64,000 nucleotides of DNA from Dirofilaria immitis (GCA_024305405.1 JAKNDB010000002.1:62001-126000); one strand, 5' to 3'; shown: positions 51,545 through 62,905, numbered from the stretch's first letter. Numbers and translations are program-made. Notes: generated by a model not told the origin, from the letters alone.

Positions 51545-51800
51545 GTTCTTGTCATGAACACCGAAGATGAAAAAATTGTGAGAAAAAAGGCTTTCGGATT
51601 GAATGACTTGAAGCATTTATTTATTGCTGCTGATTTTCTCTTTGTTTAATTTTCACTAAGCTTGTTTTGAAACTATCAAAAGCAATATTATTTTCGTCGT
51701 AATTGAATTGCAAAAATATTTTCATATTATCAACAATATTTTGAGTATTGGATAAACTTATTAGATATCCAAATTTCATTTTAATATTTTCACTACTTCT
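51545..51800 (+). pseudogene. coding-like module, copy 2
   Basis: Follows a consensus acceptor (TTTTTTCAG, ending at 51544) and reads VLVMNTEDEKIVRKKAFGLN then DLKHLFIAADFLF. Beyond the stop, the sequence to about 51790 still aligns with the inverted copy at 55210-55430 (phrases GAATTGCAAAAATATTTTCA and ATATCCAAATTTCATTTTAA). Confidence 0.5.
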
Positions 51801-52857
51801 GACATGATTTCACATCGTGACTATCAATCTATCAAAAATTTATTAATTTTATAAAGCAAAAAAATTACGCTGCTTACAGATAGATTAGGCTTTTTTGCAA
51901 TCATCAAAAATAGCCTTGCATTTACAGCATTCAGTGGTACTGAGCCGAAAAAAAAAGTGAATATTCAAGCATACCATTTTACGCAGTGTTTAGTGGCACT
52001 GAACCGGAAAATAGTGAACAAATATTCAAGTACGATACATGGAAAAATTAATATATTGTTCATTGTTTTATATTAAATAATAATAATGCTATGACAATAT
52101 TGACCACTGAAATACTTTCTGCTCTTTTATATAATTCATTTAGTTAACATTTTTTCTTTTCGAAATGCTTTTTCAGTTTAAAATAATTAAAGAAAATTTT
52201 GAATTTAATAATGATATAATAAACTGACTTTGATAATAATGTAACATTCAAGTTTGCCCATTTTCTCGAGATTTTCTTTATTGATTATACAAGCAAATTC
52301 AAATTTCTTATATGTTTTCCAAGACTAATATTACAATTTGACAAGAAAACATCAGCTTGCAAAATAAATGAAGGAATGTATAATAGATGGAAATAAAGGA
52401 CAGCATTCTGAAATGTACGAAATGTATGTCATTCGGGTGAAATGAATTCAACAACAGAGCGATTTTCAAATTCAAATATTTATTCATATATTTCATATGT
52501 AAGATTTGACGTATTATAAAACGATGATATGAGTTTATCAATTGATTGATACACTATCTATCTATCAAAAAATTGACTATCAATCTATCAAAAATTTGTT
52601 AATTTTATAAAGCAAAAAAATTATACTATTATTTACCCTATCTGGAAGTATCTATTCATTTTTATAATATTTTATTCATACTCATTCCATTTTGCAATGT
52701 TATATATTAAATAACATTTCTTGAGTATGTTACGCTTGTTTCATAAACTATCGATAATATACTAGCATACTGGAATTAAGATTGGTTTTATTGCCGGTAT
52801 TGCATATATTAATCTTGATCTACGGGAATTTGAAAAAACTGAATTGAAACTATTCAT

Positions 52858-53160
52858 TTGTTCAAGCTATTCATCTTTTTCAATAATTCAAATTTTTTAT
52901 AAACCACTAGTTTTTGCAATCATCATACTATATACTTTATGAAGCAAAAAAATTGAAAACAAGATTTAGTCGTTTGGAATATTTTATCAAATTTCCCGGC
53001 ATGTAATATAAATTGTCATTTCTAATTAGAGTGGTATTTCTAATTAGAACATCATCCCTGTTATTCCATTCAATATTATAACTATAAACTAGATATGATT
53101 TAGCATAACTTTAATCATTGAATTATGGCATACGTCAGTTATGTACTCCAAAAAAATTTC
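52858..53160. repeat. dispersed repeat family R300, copy 3
   Basis: Direct repeat of 50248-50550, about 2.6 kb away. It lies just beyond the 3' end of a zinc-finger pseudogene (53353-53654, minus). The similarity resumes at about 53185-53255, matching 50985-51055. Confidence 0.8.
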
Positions 53161-53342
53161 ACCGACTATTTTCATATCTGATCTAATGAATTAGTTTGTA
53201 TGTAATATCAGAAATATCGTAAAAATCTTGCCATGAAAATCAAAAATCTGCCGCGTAAAAACTTTTGGTAAGAAAAAACGTGTTGCAAAATACAATAACA
53301 CATGAAAATCTAAGTGATAAAATGAATACATTATGAAACTCA

Positions 53343-53654
<312 letters not shown>

Positions 53655-54279
53655 GCTTTTAATCCTTTTGCATAATTATGGAAGCTTTTTTATATAGCGA
53701 TTCAAAAGCATTCATAGAAAAAAGTGAATTTGAAAAACTTAGTAATCTGAATACTCTAAATATCTTGTGAAATAATAACAAATTTTTCATGGTCTGATCG
53801 AAAATCAAACGTTTATGTAAATTTATACAAATAAAAGTCATGAATATCTCTGTAAGTTCAATGTAACTAGTAACAGAATAAAATATTGTTATTTTATTCC
53901 TTTCTTTCTTAGAAATAAAAAATCGATTTCTGGAAATTAATAAAATATATGCTGTTGTAATAGATAATGAGACTATCGCTTGCCTTTTCGTTTCAGCCTT
54001 TTGGTTCCGAAATAACTAATTTCGATTACTACATTTTATTCATTTTTCATCTTGACATACATAGCAAAATGAAATGTCGTATAAAGTTGCACTCAAGGAA
54101 ATTCATCTGAGTTCCAGATTTTGGTTATCTTCAAGTCATTAAAGACTTTCATAAAGAAAATTCTCTTTACTTAATTTAGGAGACAATTTTACATTTAAAT
54201 TACGAATAGGATGAATATATTGAAACATTTGTAAAATTAAATTTGGTCTGAATCAACTGTAGTGGATTTAGATTCGTAA

Positions 54280-54490
54280 TATATGAAAGCGTGAAATATC
54301 AAAGTCATACAAAATTAACTTTTTTTAAAGTAAGTTGTGCTGTTATTCGATTCTCAAGGCATTGAAGACTTACGTAATAAAGACTTCCATGCGTTCTAAA
54401 TAGCATTTACTTAATTAAAATTAATTATATTTGATCATGGACAGGAAGCATATATTGAACAATAGCAGGATTTAGAAGAAACCGAATCCA
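54280..54490. repeat. block A, copy 1
   Basis: Matches 61015-61250 in direct orientation, with shared phrases TTATTCGATTCTCAAGGCAT, TTGAAGACTT, AAATAGCATTT, GAAGCATATA-TGAAC and TTTAGAAGAA-C-GAATCC. Confidence 0.8.
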
Positions 54491-55209
54491 ATTCTAATGT
54501 TCTTTTGTAAGTCATGGTAATTTCATGCCAATTAATTTTTATCACTATTAATTATTGTAATGAAAGGTATTTTGTTCTTATGAAAAATGTCTTCTATAGC
54601 ATTTGTAATGCCCATTTTACTCATATGATGATTATGCAGACTGAAATATAATGAGATATATCAAGTGGTGAGCTGGAATTCAATGAATAAGAATAAAATA
54701 TAATGGAAAATAGTTAAAGCTAATATATTGGAATAGTATTCCGGAGGATCATTTAATTTTTACCTGCTGTTTTCATTGACGACACTTCGAAAATTTCGTG
54801 AGGTTAGCAACTTCTGAGCCAATATATTCTGTTGCATAATCTGCTATGCCTTTGCATTGCTTAATCATATTCTGAGCTGTTGATCAAATAATAGCATTTT
54901 GTTAATTCATACAGAAGGCTTGCTTTAGTGAATTGTGTAAATCTTTCTAACAATATAATTATTAAAATTTTGCAAAAATTAAATGAAATGCATAAATCAG
55001 AGATATGATAAAAGGAATGGTAAATTAGAATGCGAAAATTGAAATTATATACATAAATTTGTAAAATTTAGAGCATTTATACCAAAAGAAACAAATAAAT
55101 ATCCGAATTAATTTGACAGCAGTGTAGACAAGCGTAATTTTTTTACTCTGCAAGATTTGATAAATTTTCAATAGATGGCATGAAATAAAATTATATCAGA
55201 AACAGTGAA

Positions 55210-55440
55210 AATGAAGATATTAAAACGAAATTTGGAAATCTAATAAGCTTAACTAGTGTAAATATTCTTGAGAGTATGAAAATATTCTTGCAATTCAATC
55301 ACGACGATTATATTATTGTTTCTGATAATTGTACGAAAAGTAAATAAATGCTTCAAATCATCCAATCCAAAAGTTTTTTTCAAAATTTCTTCATCGTCAG
55401 TATTTGTGACAAGACCTGGTGTCTGCATGTCAAAAGCATG
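55210..55440 (-). pseudogene. coding-like module, copy 3 (inverted)
   Basis: On the minus strand it reads LVTNTDDEEILKKTFGLDDL then KHLFTFRTIIRNNNIIVVIE and LQEYFHTLKNIYTS before a stop. This copy is the longest open version and follows a CAG dinucleotide suitable as an acceptor (GACATGCAG or ACACCAG). It may represent the ancestral exon most faithfully. Function unknown. Confidence 0.5.
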
Positions 55441-55499
55441 AAATATTAAAATATTTTCTTTTTCTCAATAGGTTAAAGCTTTCGATAGTACATTGGGAT

Positions 55500-55700
55500 C
55501 TGTTTTTATTCTGCATATACTTTGGCAATTCAATATACATCAGTACAACGTAAAAGATTTAATTTGCTTGATGTCATAAATAAAAATAAGAAATCTGATA
55601 GAAATAAAAACATTTCCTATTTCACGCGTAGTAATCTTTATACATTTCTTGTATATGAGGCTGCTTTGAACTAAAGAAGAACGTAATTTATTTGCATTCA
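55500..55700. repeat. block C, copy 1
   Basis: Matches 61285-61505, with shared phrases CTGCAT-TATG/C-TTT, TACATCA-TAC, TTAATGTCAT-AATAAAAAT-like and ATGAGGCT-TTTTGAACTAA. Confidence 0.7.
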
Positions 55701-55924
55701 TCAGTCACACTCTCAGAATTTTATGACAAAATTTCTGTTTGTAAAACCTAATATTTATTAGAAAAATACTAATGACAAATATGTTTTCGATATTTCCACT
55801 TTACTTCGATGTATTTCATAAAATTAAAATAGTGTGCCAATGCGATGTTAATAACAAAACGACGAATAGTGATTAATGAGGTCTTTGAATTTCCGTTAAA
55901 ATGAAGTGATTATAAATGTATGGA

Positions 55925-56175
55925 GCAAAGTATTTCTTATGTGATGATTTATGCTTTATGTTTTATATTATTGAACCCTTATTAAATAATTATTCCTCAA
56001 AAAAAAAAAAAAAATAAGATAAAACTACAATAACGAATAATAATCAATATTTGGTGAAATTTGATTGATAAAATTATTGCTATCCTTTTATGGCTTTCAG
56101 AATGAAAAAATTAAATAAAAATATTTCATTCTGCTGATAGTTACATCCAAATTACAGAAGCAATCATGATTTTTA
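55925..56175. repeat. block B, copy 1
   Basis: Matches 59600-59890, with shared phrases TATGTTTT, TACAATAACGAATAATAAT, ATATTTGG and AAATTTGATTGATAAAAT. It contains an A run (55999-56015) that is disrupted in the second copy. Confidence 0.8.
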
Positions 56176-56448
56176 TTTGTCTAAATTTTGCATTAACCTA
56201 TGATTTTCGATGAGACCATGAAAAATTTATTATTATTCCACAAAATATTCACAGTATTACCAAGCTTTTCAATAATTATGCAAAGCTTTAAAACCACTGC
56301 GATTTATTTGATCACAGGTCGCATAATTACAGCAATACTTGAATCATTTCTCAAAATGATTCTCTAATCAGTATAGTATTATTTATTACAATTTGTTCTC
56401 CATTGATTTATATGCTTTTTGAAAATATTTTTTCCAAAATTTTTCCAG

Positions 56449-56578
56449 AATTTTACCTCAGATTTCATATTCAACCATTGCTGTGTGTCAGTGGGAAATG
56501 CTTGCAAACATGTATGCTGCTGTCTCAGTACTTTTAGCAGCAGTTACGCTTTCTATCATGTGCGTTCTACGACTAACA
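56449..56578 (+). CDS. clean internal exon encoding a membrane span
   Basis: Good acceptor (TTTTTCCAG, ending at 56448) and consensus donor (ACTAACA|GTAAGTG at 56579). One base plus 43 codons read ILPQISYSTIAVCQWEMLAN then MYAAVSVLLAAVTLSIMCVL and RLT. The second part is a strong transmembrane helix. The other two frames are closed or lack sense. Flanking exons with matching phase were not identified within the window, so the exon is either an orphan of a long-intron gene or a relic. No family recognised. Confidence 0.45.
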
Positions 56579-57131
56579 GTAAGTGAATAGAATATTGCTT
56601 TAACTATGAAAATTAAATATTGTAAATTTTTCCGTTTTGTACTCTTATTTTATCAGTTTTTCTCGTTTAGTTTCTGAATGAATCAGTATGTTGCGTTTAA
56701 ATATCAATTTGCAGCGTTGAAAATAGTTTGGTTTCCTGAATAATGTCAGAAGGCATCAATTTGTTGACATTTTTTTCTATACACAGCATCATATATTATT
56801 TTGAATTTACTATTATAATTCTTCAAAAAAGGATAACAATGATTAAGGAAGCCATATAGTGATATTAGAAGAATTGTTGACGTTGCATTGATTGAGACTG
56901 CTCAAAAACTTCAGGAAAATAATCAAAAATATATTAAAAAAACATTAAATACACTTAAATATAAAAATGAAACATTTTCAGATCTCTAAGTAGAAACAAT
57001 TCATCATGTCAGGCAGGAGTAAATAAATATGGCATGGAAATTCCTCTCAAGAAAACTTCCCTCTTTGAAATGTTATAAATCATTCGTCGAAATACTATTA
57101 ATTATTATCGTAAGTAGCAGCTAACAGGACA

Positions 57132-57252
57132 AATGCAAGTCGAAAATGTTAAGAAGTGCAATGCATGCAGTAAAGAATTTAATAAAATCAGCATTCTGAA
57201 AAGACATCGACGAATACATACCTGGGCCAGAAACATTCAGTATGTGATGTAG
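57132..57252 (+). pseudogene. C2H2 zinc-finger relic 3 (one intact finger)
   Basis: The plus frame contains KCNACSKEFNKISILKRHRRIHT, given here as C-x2-C-x12-H-x3-H with all four ligands present (C at 57158 and 57167; H near 57207 and 57219), followed by a short tail and TAG at 57250-57252. A CAG at 57118-57120 could be its acceptor. The finger itself could fold. Standing alone with no other finger or N-terminal exon, it is probably the 3' remnant of a gene. Confidence 0.65.
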
Positions 57253-57280
57253 CCATGGAGTAAAGTTCACTGAAGGGACA

Positions 57281-57640
57281 TTGATAAGAAGAACTACATG
57301 TGGCATGGCGAGAAATGTCGTGCCCGTGTATCTTGAAGCGAGTGGCGTTGGCTGCTGTGGCGGGTGGCGTGTGTGTGTGTGGCCCGAAATCGTGGTCGTG
57401 GGGCAATGGCGGGCGATGTTTGGCGGCGGTGGTGTTGATCAGTGGCGATGGGTCTCGGTTGGCCTGGACGATCATGGGATGTGCGTGGATATCCTAGAGG
57501 GTTGGTTCTCTGTGGCTACAATCTCAAAGACAATATCAAGTTCGCTGAACAGACGAGGGGGGGGCTGGGAGCAAGTCGTCTGTTGGCAGAAGAGAAATCC
57601 ACATTGTACATATCAGCGGAGTTCAATCGATCAATGACCA
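57281..57640. other. G/C-rich island
   Basis: About 360 bp with many CpG and GGCG/GTGGCG motifs, roughly 55-60% G+C by eye, against about 25% for most of the window. It is G-rich on the plus strand, with several GGG runs and an eight-G run near 57555. Several overlapping open frames exist on both strands (for example 57281-57637 plus, 57188-57475 minus), which is expected of GC-rich DNA because stops are rare; none shows a recognisable domain. Confidence 0.8.
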
Positions 57641-58202
57641 GCTTTGCTCACCTACCTTATATCTTCTTTCTTTTGCTGTATGCACACAAGATTCAGTTGA
57701 AAGATTCCCATTGCATAAAGAGTGCCTGCCAAAGAACAAGCGTATCATGCAGCTAGCTATATCAATGGAAAATAATTTCATGTTGTTCAAAACTGTGAGC
57801 AGCTATTTTACACCTTTGTCGTTTTTATTTGTTGCCTGTTTAACAATTGCCCTGGGGGGCAGTTGAAAAGTCACTGAAAATGTGCAGTTACCGTTAGGAT
57901 TTAATCTTATAATGTGCTCATTTTATCTAAAACAAATTTCATGATCACTTAATCCTGGCATAATGTGTTTTCCTGATAAGAGATTTACTCATCATGGCAG
58001 ATCTTTGTGTCAGGTTTACCCCTCTCATGGCGGCAGAACATTTGTTGTGCGTGTGTGTGTGTGTGGCGTGTGAATACTTTGTTTTCCCATTGTTATTGGT
58101 GGATTTTTTTTGCGAAGTATTTACACCTCTGGAGGAGATATTGTATACAAGCCTTGTGTTGTGTTGGTTTACTTGGACAAACGAATACCCGCCTGTTTTT
58201 TT

Positions 58203-58234
<32 letters not shown>

Positions 58235-58950
58235 GCATATAGCTGTTGTATTCCCACCATAAGTTAGTGATTAAAGTTATGTTTAATGATATTCAGTTTA
58301 TGAGTAACGCGCCGCTTTATTAATGTGGCGGGTGATGTCTGCGAAATATTGTTTTTGTTGAGAACCACCACAATGAATTTATATTGTGGCGCTTGGCGGG
58401 GAATTTTGTAGAAATGTTCAGGCTACTATGATCTTTCGCTTCTATTTTTTTTTTTGGTTTATCTAGATGACTTTAGTATCGTCGATTTTGATTTACGAAT
58501 GATCTTGTAAATAAGTGTGCGTTTTTTTAAATTGTGAAATAAGTTGATTAGCTTGAACAAATAAATAGCTTCAATTCAATTTTGTTTCTCTCATTTGAGA
58601 AAATGCGCAGTAATGGGCGGGTGGGTGTGTTTGTTCGGACCTAATACTGTAGCAGCAGCAACACTGCTGATTACACTGTTATTACATGTCTGCACTCCTG
58701 CTCTTGCCACCTAGTCTTCTAAAACATTGCTGAACTCTTGCATCTTTTGCCTTTTTCTTTATTTGAAAAGAAAAAGAATGTGATCTGTCAATTGGATCCC
58801 GTGGATCATGCTGAAATGTGAGTATGTGGTCTTTTTCTCTCAGCCATGTATGCTTTCTTCTATGGGTGTTGTGATGTATTGCGACGGTTGCGGAGATTCT
58901 TGCGTGGAAGCGCCATATGAAAGTATAGATTTAGCTAAAGCAAAAACAAC
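57641..58950. other. intermediate-composition stretch without a recognised gene
   Basis: Holds (TG)n runs at about 58050-58062, a T run at 58206-58232, and overlapping short frames (57994-58242, 58808-58993) without recognisable domains. The frame at 58808 contains YCDGCGDSCVEAPYE, a Cys-rich phrase of unknown meaning. Confidence 0.4.
58206..58232. repeat. T homopolymer run
   Basis: About 27 uninterrupted T, preceded by TTTTTTTTTC. On the minus strand it would be a poly(A) tail at the 3' side of sequence lying to its right, but no AATAAA precedes it in that orientation. Confidence 0.9.
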
Positions 58951-58954
58951 AGCT

Positions 58955-59220
58955 CTGGTGAACATAATAAAACCTACTTGCTTATATTACTAGCATCTAT
59001 TTTTCTTATTATACATAATCTTTTATTTTACCTCTCTTTACATTGCTGTGTACTCTTCGGAGAGAAATAGTTGCACATGCTACTAAGCAGTTTAGTATAT
59101 TATTGTAATCGCCTCCCCTGATTTGAACTGAACTTTTTTTTTGGTTGACGTTCGTCTCGTAAGTGATCAGTATATTGCCCTGATTATATGATGCTCCAAG
59201 TGATCATTTTTTACTAGCTT
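58955..59220 (+). repeat. inverted-pair repeat, copy 1
   Basis: Aligns with the reverse complement of 62510-62745. Shared landmarks in order are CATAATAAAACCTACT, TTTTTCTTATT, CGAGAGAAATAGTTGCAC (CGGAG here), GTAATCG, GATTTGAACT, AAGTGATCAGTAT and TATATGAT-CTCCAAGT. Confidence 0.75.
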
Positions 59221-59553
59221 TGTTTGTGGCTGTGTTAATTCTGCAGCATAAAGAATTCGTTGCAAATAAACCTGCGTGCACAGAATTTTGTCATCAAGGT
59301 GAACTGTTTGAAGCTCTAAACAATGGGGAGTCATTTTGGGTTTGGCGACCATAACACCACACATTTGTTCATTTGGTATCCTTACGACTTTCACATTTTT
59401 CATGTTTATGATAGTGATCTGCGTTTTTGCTCGCTCATTATTTTGGGGCATAGTCGGTAGAACGCTCCACTCTGCTTTATTACTTTCGTATCGCGTCACA
59501 CCATCCACATCTTTTACTTTCGCTTTGTTCCAATAAGCTGAAAATTTTTTCAT
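59167..59553 (-). CDS. 128-codon open frame, unrecognised
   Basis: An uninterrupted minus-strand frame with a balanced, soluble composition: YWNKAKVKDVDGVTRYESNK, then AEWSVLPTMPQNNERAKTQI, TIINMKNVKVVRIPNEQMCG and VMVAKPKMTPHCLELQTVHL. An acceptor-like GAAAAAATTTTCAG lies after the ATG (ending near 59539), and a donor-like CACGCAG|GTTTATTTG falls near 59271, so the true exon may be about 59272-59538 (VKDVDG to ILCTQ). It overlaps the repeat pair at its 3' end. It looks more protein-like than anything else in the last 10 kb, but I do not recognise a family. It could be an exon of a gene or part of a mobile element. Confidence 0.4.
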   Translation of the reverse strand: MKKFSAYWNKAKVKDVDGVTRYESNKAEWSVLPTMPQNNERAKTQITIINMKNVKVVRIPNEQMCGVMVAKPKMTPHCLELQTVHLDDKILCTQVYLQRILYAAELTQPQTKLVKNDHLEHHIIRAIY

Positions 59554-59599
59554 ATTTTTTTACCCACTTTAAAATTATGATATGATTATATATAAATGT

Positions 59600-59890
59600 T
59601 ATAAGCAAAAATATTTCTTGCTGCGAAGTGATTTATGTTATGCCTTTATGTTTTGTATCATTCTTGTGTATGAGATCTTTATTAAACTAGTATATTCTCA
59701 AACAAAAAGACGCAGAAGGAAAATAAAATAAGAGCTACAATAACGAATAATAATAATCGATATTTGGCGCAAATTTGATTGATAAAATTTTGCTAAATGT
59801 TGTTTTCGCATGCTAACAATGTATATGTATAGTTTCAGTATGAAAGAAATTCAATAACAATTTTACATCTTACTGCGCTGGATTATCAAA
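59600..59890. repeat. block B, copy 2
   Basis: Direct match of 55925-56175, about 3.7 kb away. Confidence 0.8.
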
Positions 59891-61014
59891 AAATTGCAGA
59901 GAAACAGTCATATCTTTTACTTACGTAAATCTTGCATCACGACCAATGATTTTTCGATGAGATTATCAAGAAAAATTTGATCATAATTCAAGATGTGAGG
60001 TGATTTTGCGACGCGCACAGCGTAGTAGAAATAATGTGTAATAAATAGTGATAAGAAATGTTTCCCGCTGAATTCTAATTAAAGAATTTAATCGTGTTAA
60101 ACGATGATAAATGCTTGTATGAAATATTGTGTATCTAAGTATACTGATACTGTCATATTACTAATATGAAGAAGAAATAAATACTAATGAAAGAAATAAA
60201 TAAGAATAGCAAAAACATAAAAAATTTTCAGTTTATATTTTGTTATGTAGCTCGTTTAAGATTTTTAAAGTTGTGCGTTGTGTAAAATGTTCCATTTTTA
60301 TATTTAAGTGATTTGATGATTACTTTGCTGAAATTTTCGAGCATTCTCAGCCAGCTACGATTTAATGCTACTAATATTTCCACATGCCTGGCATGAAATC
60401 TTCGATTAAAGCGACTATCTTAATAAATCGTGCTATTCTTTTTAAATTATGGAGTAAGTTTCGAAACTTTAAAATATGATATGGATGGAGCAAAAATATC
60501 TATGGATTGATATTTTCGAAATGATTGAGGAAACCAAGCATGTTTTTAATGCTGCAGGTTGATATTTAAGCGCAATACTGATTGTTCCGAAAGTAATGAG
60601 AGGGCTGAGTAACACAATGGTACGTACCGAGCGAAGAATTTGAAATATTTAGTTTTCAGAGGAATCGGAGCAATAATTTACTGATTTATGTTATTACTGT
60701 ATTACTTATGACAGCAACATAACTGCTAAAAAGTAATAGAGGCAGCATACTTATTCCGCAAACAGTTTTCACTGATAAGCAGCGACGTGATTGAAGTACG
60801 GGAATCATGACGTAAAATTCTGGGAAGATTTTTTGGAAAGATGTTTGGAAAGCTATATAAGGAGATGAACAGGAACAGAAATGCAATGATGACAAGATGC
60901 TATGCTAATTGAAGAGTCATTTGGAGGCTGATTCAAAGTCAAATAAATCGCGGTGCTTTAATCCTTTGCACTGATGGATCAGCTGAGTTTTCCATTGGAT
61001 TTTAAGCTGTTATA
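59891..61014. other. non-coding stretch
   Basis: No gene recognised. The minus frame 60686-60895 (Cys/Ser-rich start) has no domain or splice support. Confidence 0.45.
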
Positions 61015-61250
61015 TATGAGACGTGAAATATTGAAGCGTGAAAAGACTGTATGTTTTGTCATGTACAAAATCCGACTTTTTTAAATAGCAAGTTTGTGCC
61101 TTATTCGATTCTCAAGGCATTGAAGACTTTTGTGAACTCTTCACACGTTTCAAATAGCATTTTATAATTAAACAATAAATATTATATTTACTCATAAAGG
61201 ACGAAGACAAGAAGCATATACTGAACCATTTAGAAGAATCTGAATCCTAA
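61015..61250. repeat. block A, copy 2
   Basis: Direct match of 54280-54490, about 6.7 kb away, followed almost directly by block C copy 2. Confidence 0.8.
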
Positions 61251-61284
61251 TTTTGCGGTGCTTTTTTTTTGAAATGCTCTGCAT

Positions 61285-61505
61285 CTATGTTTTATGGTTC
61301 CGTACATACTTTCTGACGATTCATTATACATCAATACCTGGCGTAAAGAATTCTGTTTCTTTGTTTAATGTCATGAATAAAAATATAAAAGCTCTGATCG
61401 AAATACGTACAATTTTCGTTATAACATGTAGTAATTTGTCGCTGCTTTTTATAGCTCTTAACATGAGGCTTTTTTGAACTAACGAAAGATAGGAGCTTAT
61501 TTGAA
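61285..61505. repeat. block C, copy 2
   Basis: Direct match of 55500-55700. In this copy, blocks A and C are nearly adjacent, whereas they are 1 kb apart in the first copy, so an insertion or deletion separates the two loci. Confidence 0.7.
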
Positions 61506-62463
61506 TTCATCAAAAGAAGTAATTTTGAATGCATATTTTTGGAATGAAATGACAATGAAGAGAGAGGAGCGCATGATGAATTGTAGATAATGAATGTAAC
61601 ATAGCTAAATCGTAATCATTACTGTAACCATAATGGTTTTTGATCAGTATTTGAAATGTGATTTACATGATCAGTATTTGGAAAAAATTGGATTTATTCG
61701 AGAAGCGCGATGAGAAAAAATTTCTGGGTTTTGGCAGGAATTACTGCAAAATGTTTTCAAACGTTAACAGAACATTGCCTATTTTATGCAAACCCCATTG
61801 CAACTTACTGGCAGTGATTCAGCGTAAAATAGGATTGATGTAAAAATGATGTTCATGAATTCTAATTTTGAAATAACAATTTTATGATGCTGCAGGAAAT
61901 GTAACAAAGTCTTGAGTCGAATGAATGCTGCGCCAATAGCATTTCCATTTTTATTTATCTAACGCCCATAGATCATCCTACAGCAACATAATTCTATCAG
62001 AATTAGCATCTAAACCTGTATACTTAACCACTGATTATTATTTTTTCTTTAACAACCTTTCGTACCGTTTTGGCAAAGTTGTTTTCTGCAATGAGATCAC
62101 ATGATAAATTGATCTATGACTGTTTTAATCTCAATAATAATGCATTGATAAGGTGCAATTTTGTAAAGAGATAGATACTTAGCCAATTTAGCAGGTTTTT
62201 ATAGTCTTTAAGGTTTTTATATGTGTATCATATACAGAATAAATTAGTCATATACAGGAGAATAAATTAGCAAAAATTATCGAAAAATTAACATATATTT
62301 ATGAAAAAGAAGTTACTATTTATTTCATTTCCAATCGTTAAAGGAAAGAAAAATATAAATTTGATGAAATTTCAAGCTCCATTATTTAGGATGCGATTTT
62401 TTTAATGAATTCTTTATGTTGCAAATTAACACAAACTCAGCAGTAAAATGTAAACATATTTGT
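61506..62463. other. non-coding stretch
   Basis: No gene recognised; the short frame at 61658-61843 has no supporting signal. Confidence 0.45.
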
Positions 62464-62516
62464 GCAGACATTAGTTAAACAAGTACAGGGCCCGACCTTA
62501 AATTAGTTTTTTTTTA
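62464..62516. repeat. short direct repeat, copy 1
   Basis: GCAGACATTAGTTAAACAAG followed by TACAGGGCCCGACC...TTAGTTTTTTTTT. It aligns with 62852-62905 and flanks the inverted-pair copy 2. Confidence 0.6.
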
Positions 62517-62745
62517 TCATTGCAACTTGGAGTATCATATATAATAGGCAATACTGATCACTTCTTAGAGAGATTAAGAAAAACTGCCCCCAAAGAAGTA
62601 GTTCAAATCACAAACGATTACATAGACACAGCGCAACAGTGCAACTATTTCTCTCGAAAGAGTACGAAAGAGATAAAATAGGGTGTGTGTATAAATAAGA
62701 AAAATGATGTAATAATGTAAGTAGTAGGTTTTATTATGTGTTCCC
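62510..62745 (-). repeat. inverted-pair repeat, copy 2
   Basis: Reverse-complement match of 58955-59220, separated by 3.3 kb. It sits between two short direct repeats (62464-62516, 62852-62905). Confidence 0.75.
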
Positions 62746-62851
62746 GAGGAAGTGATGTATTTCTTGCTTTGCTACATCTTATGTGTTATCAAGATATCTC
62801 TTAAGTAATTCACTTTGAAACAACGAAAGTATTTCATAAGCATATTCTGTT

Positions 62852-62905
62852 AACAGACATAAGTTAAGTAGTACAGAGCCAATGAGTTAGTTTTTTTTTT
62901 TTTTT
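62852..62905. repeat. short direct repeat, copy 2
   Basis: ACAGACATAAGTTAAGTAGT followed by ACAGAGCCAATGAGTTAG and a T run. Diverged match of 62464-62516. Confidence 0.6.

Larger units (their letters stand above)
53655..56448. other. decayed duplicated non-coding sequence
   Basis: Contains blocks A1 (54280-54490), C1 (55500-55700) and B1 (55925-56175), each matching a second block between 59.6 and 61.5 kb, and the inverted module copy 3. No intact gene seen. Confidence 0.55.

Noticed and set aside
57188..57756. Five overlapping frames on both strands in the G/C-rich island
   Set aside because: GC-rich DNA has few stops, so open frames are expected. None shows a domain, and they contradict each other.
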